From Deltaproteobacteria bacterium (GTDB taxonomy: Bacteria > Desulfobacterota > Binatia > Binatales > Binataceae): 5,037 nucleotides of DNA. The position numbers were made by a program, and so were the translations under genes. Below the pieces are notes generated by a model. It did not search any database, was not told the origin of the DNA, and saw only the letters and a list, made by a program, of their open reading frames with translations. Below, piece by piece: positions 1-4,152 of the stretch (position 1 is its first letter; each line of letters starts with the position of its first letter). Location of the stretch: contig JAJYMR010000295.1 of NCBI GenBank assembly GCA_021786815.1, positions 1 to 5,037 of the forward strand, read 5' to 3'.

Positions 1-6
1 ATCGTT

Positions 7-13
7 CCCTCCT
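7..13 (-). promoter_or_regulatory. Strong ribosome binding site for a minus-strand gene starting at the left edge
   Basis: Read on the minus strand, 13 to 7 is AGGAGGG. It is followed by AACG, and then by A and T at positions 2 and 1. If the base just outside the window is G, this is an ATG start about five bases from the core motif. No coding sequence is visible, so the gene itself is unknown. Confidence 0.4.
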
Positions 14-47
14 GAAGCAAAAATTTGTTCTCGGAAACGCAAACCCA

Positions 48-94
48 GGTTGCGTGGTGTGGGAGAGGTTTGAGCAGAGGAGGAGCACGCAACC
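48..94 (-). repeat. 9-bp inverted repeat with a competing smaller stem in a putative leader
   Basis: GGTTGCGTG at 48-56 and CACGCAACC at 86-94 are perfect reverse complements with a 29-base loop. The segment at 50-54 (TTGCG) can instead pair with CGCAA at 39-43, closing a 7-base loop, so the two stems exclude each other. Both lie 30-80 bases upstream of the ribosome binding site at 7-13 on the minus strand. The loop of the larger stem contains CCTCCT (minus strand, 83 to 78), complementary to that site. The arrangement resembles a regulated leader. The pairing is visible in the sequence; the regulation is inference. Confidence 0.35.
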
Positions 95-340
95 GTCACA
101 CAAACGGCTTAGCTCACAGAGTCACCTTACCTCCTGATGCGGGGCAAAACTCCTTAAACGAGACGTGAAGTAGCAACAAAGACGGCGCAATGTCAACGAA
201 ACGCGCGTTAGGCGATTGTTAAATACCCAAGCAATCAGAAGCCAGCCTAGGAGGCCTTTGGCAAATAGGCGTCATTCGGATGAAAAAAGATTAATTAAGA
301 CGCATAAAGAGACATATCGAGGGCAATGGAAGGCAAAAGT

Positions 341-402
341 GTCAAAGCCGGCGACCTGTGCGCATCCACAACCCGGACTTCGGCCGGCTGACCCTCTTTG
401 AC
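341..402. repeat. Imperfect inverted repeat downstream of the protease gene
   Basis: GTCAA at 341-345 followed by AGCCGG at 346-351 pairs with CCGGCT at 384-389 and TTGAC at 398-402. Eight unpaired bases (390-397) interrupt the right arm. As an alternative, GTCAAAG (341-347) pairs perfectly with CTTTGAC (396-402). On the minus strand the element follows the protease stop by about 20 bases and could act as a 3' structure. Its TTGACA (minus strand, 345 to 340) could also be a -35 box, but I see no good -10 partner. Confidence 0.3.
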
Positions 403-415
403 GCGCGATTCGCGC
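403..415 (-). terminator. Short GC hairpin just after the protease gene, doubtful terminator
   Basis: GCGCG at 403-407 and CGCGC at 411-415 form a 5-bp stem with a 3-base loop, four bases beyond the protease stop codon on the minus strand. No T-run follows on that strand, so intrinsic termination is uncertain. Confidence 0.2.
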
Positions 416-419
416 AGCT

Positions 420-1229
420 TCAGCGTGCGACGAGCGGGAGCAGCGTCACGATGAGGAAGATCGATTCGTCGAAAAGCACGTGCGCGATAATCGCGGTCTC
501 AATCCCGTAGCTGAGCGCTCCGTAACCCAGGACCAACGCCACCATCGTGCGCGGATCGACCGCAGCGCCGAGCATCGAGAAGCCGCCGATCGAGCCTGTC
601 AGGCCGAGCGCCTGATGCATCAGGCCGAACACGTAGGCCTGCGCGAGGTTCGCGAGCCACAGGATCACCCTGTGGTTTGCAACCGGAGCGCGTGCCCGCG
701 CGGCGCGCGCGAATATCCAGACCAAAATCGTGAGCAGGCCGAGGCGGAAGACGATCTCCTCCTGGATTCCGGCGCCGGCAGCGGACAACGCGGTCATTCC
801 GAGCGCGTGAATCGTGAACGCGCGCGACGCCGTTCCGAGATGCGGCGTTCCGAGCAGCCTCCATCTAAGCGGCAGCATCGGCATCGCGACCGCGAACGAA
901 GCGATGGCGAGAAGCATCGCGCGAATGAAGGCCGGGCCAAGCTCGCCGCGGAGCGATTCGCGCTTGAGCAATCGATCGAGCATGGGAGTGCCGGGAAGTC
1001 CGAGCGCGGGAAGCACGGCGAGGCTCGCCGGAACGGTCGCGAGCAGGCCGAGCAGGGCGAACAGCGTGATCCGTGCGGTGCGGATTGAGACGCTCGGTCC
1101 CGCGTAGAGCGCGACCGGCACGACCATCAACTGCCCGCCGACGACGGCGGCGTAGAGAATCGCGAGCTTGAGCCACGGATATCGCGCGGCGGTGACGTTT
1201 GCGTCGCGCGCAAGCGGCCTCGGCTCCAT
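420..1229 (-). CDS. CPBP family intramembrane metalloprotease (CAAX protease / Abi-like)
   Basis: The product is a predicted multi-pass inner-membrane protein of about 269 residues with the three signature motifs of the CPBP (CAAX prenyl protease 2-like, formerly Abi) family. Numbered from the ATG at 1229, these are EExxxR (E157, E158, R162), FxxxH (F201, H205) and HxxxD (H250, D254). In the family these residues form a metal-dependent active site within membrane helices. Hydrophobic stretches lie near residues 20-42, 53-77, 101-120, 136-152, 163-174, 188-204 and 226-263. Family members cleave membrane-associated peptides and serve in bacteriocin immunity or maturation, but no substrate can be assigned here. 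The ATG at 1229 is preferred. A TTG at 1265 would add 12 Ala/Arg-rich residues, and neither start has a clear Shine-Dalgarno sequence. The gene lies downstream of, and in the same frame as, the unknown gene ending at 1308, so the two are probably co-transcribed. It stops with TGA. Confidence 0.88.
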   Translation of the reverse strand: MEPRPLARDANVTAARYPWLKLAILYAAVVGGQLMVVPVALYAGPSVSIRTARITLFALLGLLATVPASLAVLPALGLPGTPMLDRLLKRESLRGELGPAFIRAMLLAIASFAVAMPMLPLRWRLLGTPHLGTASRAFTIHALGMTALSAAGAGIQEEIVFRLGLLTILVWIFARAARARAPVANHRVILWLANLAQAYVFGLMHQALGLTGSIGGFSMLGAAVDPRTMVALVLGYGALSYGIETAIIAHVLFDESIFLIVTLLPLVAR

Positions 1230-1307
1230 TGGCGCGACGCTAGCCGCTGCGGCGCGCGTGCGCAATCCGGGCCGCAGCGCACAGGGGAATCGCCGAAGAC
1301 GACGCGA

Positions 1308-1802
1308 CTACGGTGTACGCCCGCGTGGGCGACGCTCGGTGGGCGGGCGCTTTCGCTTGCCGCGCACCGGCGCGAGCTTCCTTAGCGCCTCCATCGCGGA
1401 TGCCGTCTCGGCCTTCACGGATTCCGGGTCGTGGCCGCGCTCCCTGACAAGGCGCGTGACCTCGGCGACGGTCTTCGCGTAATCGTTCCTGAAGCGGCGG
1501 TTGAGTTCCTTCCACGGTATCGCGCTCAGCGCCTCAACCGTCTTCGGACGCGGATGGTAAAGCCCGCGCGCGAGCAGCACCGCGACGCCGGGATAGCCAA
1601 GATAGCCCTGCCAGTACGATGCGTTGTCGTTGGAGGAGACTTCCTGAAGATCGGGCGAGCTTTCGACCTCGTAGGTCTTGTCGCCCTCGGAAGAGACGAC
1701 TGTTGCGTGGGTTTCGTCGATGAGCGTGACGCGCCCGTCGCCAAGCGCACCGAGCGCCTCGTACACTTTGACGATTGGCGGCATCTTCCACGGCTCGGCC
1801 AT
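1308..1802 (-). CDS. Hypothetical protein of 164 aa, family not recognised
   Basis: I do not recognise this protein. It has no signal peptide and no membrane helix. Residues about 1-60 look like a small beta-rich unit (VTLIDETHATVVSSEGDKTYEV). A Tyr/Gly-rich segment, SYWQGYLGYPGVAVLLARG, covers about 62-80. Residues about 96-142 are predicted helical and charged. The tail is strongly basic and Pro-rich (about 148-164). The basic tail and compact fold would suit a nucleic-acid or ribosome contact, but that is speculation. The ATG at 1802 has a weak GAGAG element a few bases upstream on the minus strand. Codon use looks like the neighbours', and the competing frames give low-complexity Arg/Ala-rich shadows, which supports this as the real gene. 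It is divergent from the GST gene across 103 bp and lies upstream of the protease gene. It stops with TAG. Confidence 0.75.
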   Translation of the reverse strand: MAEPWKMPPIVKVYEALGALGDGRVTLIDETHATVVSSEGDKTYEVESSPDLQEVSSNDNASYWQGYLGYPGVAVLLARGLYHPRPKTVEALSAIPWKELNRRFRNDYAKTVAEVTRLVRERGHDPESVKAETASAMEALRKLAPVRGKRKRPPTERRPRGRTP

Positions 1803-1846
1803 GATTTCTCTCTATTGCCGAGCGTCGGCGATGGAGCAAGCGCGGC

Positions 1847-1876
1847 TTGACGGTCAAACCCGCGGGAATTTAACAT
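1847..1876 (+). promoter_or_regulatory. Candidate sigma-70-type promoter of the GST gene, with an overlapping palindrome
   Basis: TTGACG (1847-1852) and TAACAT (1871-1876) are separated by 18 bases, matching the -35 consensus at 5 of 6 positions and the -10 consensus at 4 of 6. Transcription would begin near 1883, giving a leader of about 23 bases with the ribosome binding site in it. The -35 box forms half of the palindrome TTGAC-G-GTCAA (1847-1857), a possible operator. The other half supplies a TTGACC -35-like hexamer on the minus strand for the divergent gene, though no good minus -10 is evident. Confidence 0.45.
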
Positions 1877-1891
1877 CGCGAAGAAGATTTC

Positions 1892-1897
1892 GGAGGG
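1892..1897 (+). promoter_or_regulatory. Ribosome binding site that fixes the true GST start upstream of the in-frame TGA
   Basis: GGAGGG sits eight bases before ATG 1906. It is much better than anything in front of the TTG at 1966 and shows that translation is meant to begin before the TGA at 1933-1935. Confidence 0.75.
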
Positions 1898-1905
1898 TGC
1901 CGCCG

Positions 1906-2520
1906 ATGCTCAAGCTGTTCGACTACAAGCCGTGACCGTTTGCGCGCAAAACGCGCATCGCCCTTTTGGAAAAAGGGCTCCAATGGGAAACGACGTGGCT
2001 TGACCTGCCCAAGGGCGAGCACAAGAAGCCCGAGTATCTTGCGATAAACCCTGTAGGCAAGGTGCCGGCGCTTATCGACGACGGGATCGTCGTCCACGAC
2101 TCGACGATTATCAACGAGTATCTAGAGGATCGGTTTCCGAAGGCGCCGCCGCTTTTGCCCAAGGACGCCGCGATGCGCGCGCGGGCGCGCTCGTTCGAGG
2201 ATTACGCGGACGCCTACCTGGTGCCGTCGCTCTACAAGATCCTGCGCGAGACGAGAAAGCCCGAGGCCGAGCGCGACCGGGCGCGAATCAAGGAAGGCGA
2301 GGATGAAGTGCGCACGCATTTCGCCTACCTTGACCGGGAACTAAAGGGGCGTCAGTTCTTCGCCGGGATGATGAGCCTCGCGGACATCTCGTATATCCCG
2401 CAGCTTTCCAATTACGAGCGCGCGGGCTACGCAATCCCGGACGAGTTTCCGAATTTGAAGGCGTGGTGGGAGCGGATGAAGGCGCGCTCGAGCTACGCCG
2501 CGAGCATGCCACTGGATTGA
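1906..2520 (+). CDS. Probable selenocysteine-containing glutathione S-transferase (in-frame TGA at codon 10)
   Basis: This is a cytosolic GST-fold protein of 204 residues, the usual length. The thioredoxin-like N-terminal domain begins LKLFDYKP-U-PFARKTR. The TGA at 1933-1935 occupies position 10, the catalytic Ser/Cys slot of bacterial GSTs. Downstream are the cis-proline loop NPVGKVPAL (48-56, cis-Pro54) and D65-S66, the usual glutathione gamma-glutamyl contact. The helical C-terminal domain carries the N-capping box S157-x-x-D160. The frame is otherwise intact and ends in TGA. ATG 1906 has a strong Shine-Dalgarno sequence. The internal TTG at 1966 would delete beta-1 and the active site, so it is rejected. 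A SECIS-like hairpin follows the TGA. In the family, the residue activates glutathione or forms a mixed disulfide; a selenol would suit peroxidase or redox chemistry. The alternatives are a nonsense mutation or a sequencing error (TGC or TCA to TGA). GST identity is near certain and selenocysteine is likely. Confidence 0.85.
1960..1978 (+). promoter_or_regulatory. Candidate bacterial SECIS element
   Basis: GCCCTTTT (1960-1967) and AAAAGGGC (1971-1978) form a perfect 8-bp stem with the loop GGA. There are 32 bases between the TGA and the loop. As I know the bacterial SECIS model, it asks for a small apical loop with G in its first two positions, about 16-37 bases after the UGA; this hairpin meets it. 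A second stem, TGCGCG/CGCGCA (1941-1946 and 1952-1957, loop CAAAA), lies between, and CGTTT (1937-1941) can pair with AAACG (1988-1992) to enclose both. The codons used (CTT TTG GAA AAA GGG) are A/T-ended where this gene otherwise favours GAG, AAG and GGC, suggesting selection on RNA structure. Confidence 0.65.
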
Positions 2521-2550
2521 ATGGCATGCGCGGCCGCACGCGACGGCCCT

Positions 2551-2573
2551 CGCACGCGAAATCGTCGCGTGCG
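2551..2573 (+). terminator. Strong hairpin after the GST gene, possible terminator
   Basis: CGCACGCGA (2551-2559) and TCGCGTGCG (2565-2573) form a perfect 9-bp GC-rich stem with a 5-base loop, 30 bases beyond the GST stop. There is no clear T-run after it (CCTCGGTTGT follows), so it may be a factor-assisted terminator or a 3'-end stabiliser rather than a classical intrinsic terminator. Confidence 0.4.
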
Positions 2574-2579
2574 CCTCGG

Positions 2580-2670
2580 TTGTCATGCTGAGCGCAGCGG
2601 AGCATCTCGTACCACCGAAGACTGGTTGGTATGAGATTCTTCGTCTCGCAGACTTCGCTCAGAATGACAA
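2580..2670. repeat. Imperfect inverted-repeat element of the dispersed TGTCATTCTGAGCG type
   Basis: The left arm (2580-2616) begins TTGTCATGCTGAGCG. The right arm (2624-2670) ends CGCTCAGAATGACAA. The reverse complement of the right arm matches the left through three blocks: 15 terminal bases with one mismatch, a central part where the right arm carries roughly ten extra bases, and an inner block (AGCATCTCGTACC versus AGAATCTCATACC). The centre is only seven bases, so a transcript would fold into a long hairpin. Elements with these ends are, from memory, scattered between genes in many bacterial genomes and metagenomes. The element carries no gene and sits between GST and VOC. Confidence 0.75.
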
Positions 2671-2732
2671 AGAACGCGATGGACTTGACGCGGAGATGCG
2701 CGCGGGATTCTTCGTAAAGAGAGGACCACAAG

Positions 2733-3191
2733 ATGGCAGGCCAACCGATCGGCAAGCTCGACCATATCGGGATCGCGGTGAAAAATCTCGCCGAGGCGCG
2801 CGCGTTCTGGGAAAACACGATGGGCGCGCGATTCATGTACGAAGCGGAGAATCCCGAGGCCGGTTACAAGCTCGTCGAGCTCGACCTTGCCGGGCTCACC
2901 GTCGAACTGCTCGAACCGCTCGGCGAGGATTCCTTCCTGCGCCGGTTTATCGAGAAGCACGGCGAAGGGATGCATCATCTGACGTTCGCGCTGCCCGACG
3001 TGAAGGCCAAAGCTGCGGAACTCAAGGCGCACGGCGTCCGCGTGGTTGACGAGCACGAGTTCTCGCCCGCGTCCTACGAATGCTTTATCTCGCCGCGCTC
3101 GAGCCACGGCGTCCTGATCCAACTCGGCTCCGGATATCCGACGCTCGCGAACGCGGCGGAATGGACGAAAGGCAAGCCTCAGGCCGAATAG
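2733..3191 (+). CDS. VOC (glyoxalase/dioxygenase superfamily) protein, methylmalonyl-CoA epimerase-like
   Basis: The 152-residue protein has the paired beta-alpha-beta-beta-beta modules of the vicinal oxygen chelate superfamily. It begins with the typical LDHIGIAVKNL (9-19). The best resemblance is to methylmalonyl-CoA epimerase, which interconverts the (S) and (R) forms of methylmalonyl-CoA in propionyl-CoA metabolism: VELLEPL (57-63), FIEKHGEGMHHLTF (72-85), and ISPRSSHGVLIQL (119-131). Expected metal ligands are H11, E58 and H82 (or H81). The fourth, normally Glu in the GVLIEL motif, is Gln130, so metal binding or substrate may differ and the epimerase label is not secure. ATG 2733 follows a GAGAGGA element at 2719-2725. 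The gene lies 212 bp after GST on the same strand, with a hairpin and a repeat between, so co-transcription is uncertain. The stop is TAG, and the last 13 bp overlap the convergent SDR gene. Lactoylglutathione lyase-like activity is another option. Confidence 0.85.
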   Translation: MAGQPIGKLDHIGIAVKNLAEARAFWENTMGARFMYEAENPEAGYKLVELDLAGLTVELLEPLGEDSFLRRFIEKHGEGMHHLTFALPDVKAKAAELKAHGVRVVDEHEFSPASYECFISPRSSHGVLIQLGSGYPTLANAAEWTKGKPQAE

Positions 3192-3958
3192 CCGCCGTCA
3201 ACCGGGAGCGCGAGCCCGGTCAGGAACTCGGATTCGTCGCTCGCGAGAAAAAGCGCGAGCTGCGCGGTGTCGAGCGCGCGCCCCAGCCGTCCCATCGGGA
3301 TTTGCGCGACGGCGGCCTTCTTCATCGCGTCGATCGAAACCGCCGCTCCCCTCGGCAGAAATTTGGGCAGCATTGGAGTGTCCGCGGCGACCGGGCAGAT
3401 CGCGTTGACGCGGATTCTGTGCGGGGCAAGCTCGACCGCGAGCGATTTGGTGAGCGCGACGACCGCGCCCTTGGAGGCGCAATAGATGCTGATATTCGGA
3501 CGTCCCCTCAGCGCCGCCATCGAGGCCGTATTGATGATCGAACCGCCCGCGCCGCCGGTCGTTTTCTCGATCGCCGGCACGCCGTACTTGCATCCGAACA
3601 GCACGCCCTTCAGGTTCACGTCCATTATGTGGGCATACTGATGCTCGGTGATTTCGGCGATCGGCGTCTGCTCCATCGCGACGCCGGCGTTGTTGTAAAG
3701 GATGTCGAGGCGGCCGAAGGTCGCGGTCGTTTCTTCAACCATCGCTTTAACTTGCTCGGGATGGCCGAGATCGGTGCGGATGAAGATTGCGCGTCCGCCG
3801 TGCGAGGCGATGCGCGAGGCAGTGTCGCTTCCGCCGGCTTCGTCGAGGTCGGCGATGGCGACACTTGCGCCCTCGTGCGCGAAAAGCAGCGCCGCCTCGC
3901 GCCCGAAGCCCGAGCCTGCGCCGGTGATGAGTGCGACCTTGCCCTTTAGCCTGTCCAT
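3179..3958 (-). CDS. Short-chain dehydrogenase/reductase (classical SDR, FabG-like)
   Basis: This is a soluble NAD(P)-dependent oxidoreductase of 259 residues, the standard classical SDR length, with a Rossmann fold. Visible motifs are the cofactor-binding TGAGSGFG (12-19), D37 at the end of beta-2 (which favours NAD(H)), D63 of the adenine-binding motif, NNAG (89-92), and the catalytic tetrad N115, S146, Y159 and K163. The usual PG after beta-6 reads P189-V190. The C-terminus, LTGLALPVDGGYSA, is typical. The substrate cannot be read from the sequence; a secondary alcohol, a 3-oxoacyl thioester or a steroid-like ketone are all possible. The start is ATG at 3958, because AGGGAG (3964-3969, minus strand) lies five bases before it. 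The open frame continues 38 codons upstream, but that extension is Pro/Arg/Gly-rich and unlike SDRs. The gene is divergent from argS, and its tail overlaps the VOC gene. It stops with TGA. Confidence 0.93.
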   Translation of the reverse strand: MDRLKGKVALITGAGSGFGREAALLFAHEGASVAIADLDEAGGSDTASRIASHGGRAIFIRTDLGHPEQVKAMVEETTATFGRLDILYNNAGVAMEQTPIAEITEHQYAHIMDVNLKGVLFGCKYGVPAIEKTTGGAGGSIINTASMAALRGRPNISIYCASKGAVVALTKSLAVELAPHRIRVNAICPVAADTPMLPKFLPRGAAVSIDAMKKAAVAQIPMGRLGRALDTAQLALFLASDESEFLTGLALPVDGGYSA

Positions 3959-4152
3959 CGCGTCTCCCTGAAGGGGCGCACCGGCGGGATTTCCGCGTGT
4001 CCGCGCGCCTGCCAGCGGCGATTCGGCGGGGCGCGGGCGCGGTTTCCCAGGGTGCCGAGGCCAAGGTTTCACCGCGGGGGCGCGGCGTCAAGCGCGGGAT
4101 AACGCCTTAACAGGTCGGGGCGTATCTGGCAGATTCATGGGACGACCTTTAG
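3959..4152. other. Divergent intergenic region between SDR and argS
   Basis: This 194-bp spacer must hold the promoters of both genes. Its SDR-proximal part (to about 4100) is very GC-rich with no clear hexamers. For argS the best candidate is TTAACA (4107-4112) and CAGATT (4130-4135) with a 17-base spacer, matching consensus at 5 of 6 and 3 of 6 positions. That would leave only about ten leader bases, so the assignment is weak. No hairpin resembling a T-box or other known leader is evident. Confidence 0.3.

Larger units (their letters stand above)
1..419. other. Intergenic region with no convincing gene
   Basis: This 419-base stretch lies downstream of the minus-strand protease gene and reaches the left edge. 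I see no protein with family resemblance in any frame. A short plus-strand open frame at 216-401 has no ribosome binding site and an unconvincing composition. No tRNA T-arm signature is visible. Positions 1 to about 335 are clearly less GC-rich than the rest of the window, with A/T-rich runs near 281-300. Positions about 340-419 return to GC-rich sequence. The visible content is a Shine-Dalgarno sequence at the left edge, several inverted repeats and two minus-strand TTGACA hexamers (340-345 and 191-196), described separately. The likeliest role is promoter and leader for a minus-strand gene outside the window. Confidence 0.6.

Noticed and set aside
216..401. Small plus-strand open frame of 61 codons
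   Set aside because: It has no Shine-Dalgarno sequence, a non-ATG start, no family resemblance, and overlaps inverted repeats.
480..1088. Long plus-strand open frame opposite the CPBP protease
   Set aside because: Its product is a low-complexity Arg/Glu/His-rich shadow typical of GC-rich antisense frames; the minus strand encodes clear CPBP motifs.
1266..1310. Unknown gene and CPBP protease as one protein split by an in-frame TAG
   Set aside because: They share a frame with 15 sense codons after the TAG to the TTG, but the basic tail ends naturally, no recoding structure is obvious, and CPBP proteins are complete without such a domain.
1933..1935. TGA as evidence for a genome-wide alternative code (TGA as Trp or Gly)
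   Set aside because: TGA ends the GST, SDR and protease genes at sensible family lengths, and the GST position calls for Ser/Cys/Sec, not Trp or Gly.
1941..1957. The first hairpin after the TGA (loop CAAAA) as the SECIS element itself
   Set aside because: Its loop has no G and is only 11 bases from the TGA; the GGA hairpin at 1960-1978 fits the known bacterial rule better.
1966..2520. GST starting at an internal TTG
   Set aside because: It removes beta-1 and the active-site loop, has no ribosome binding site, and the intact GST N-terminus is encoded just upstream in the same frame across the TGA.
2288..2836. Minus-strand open frame across the intergenic repeat
   Set aside because: It runs through the palindromic repeat and antisense to GST; the product has no recognisable domain.
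3080..3949. 289-codon plus-strand open frame opposite the SDR gene
   Set aside because: It is an Arg/Asp-rich antisense shadow of a well-supported SDR and overlaps the VOC gene.
3959..4072. 38-residue N-terminal extension of the SDR
   Set aside because: It is Pro/Arg/Gly-rich and not SDR-like, and a good ribosome binding site lies directly before ATG 3958.
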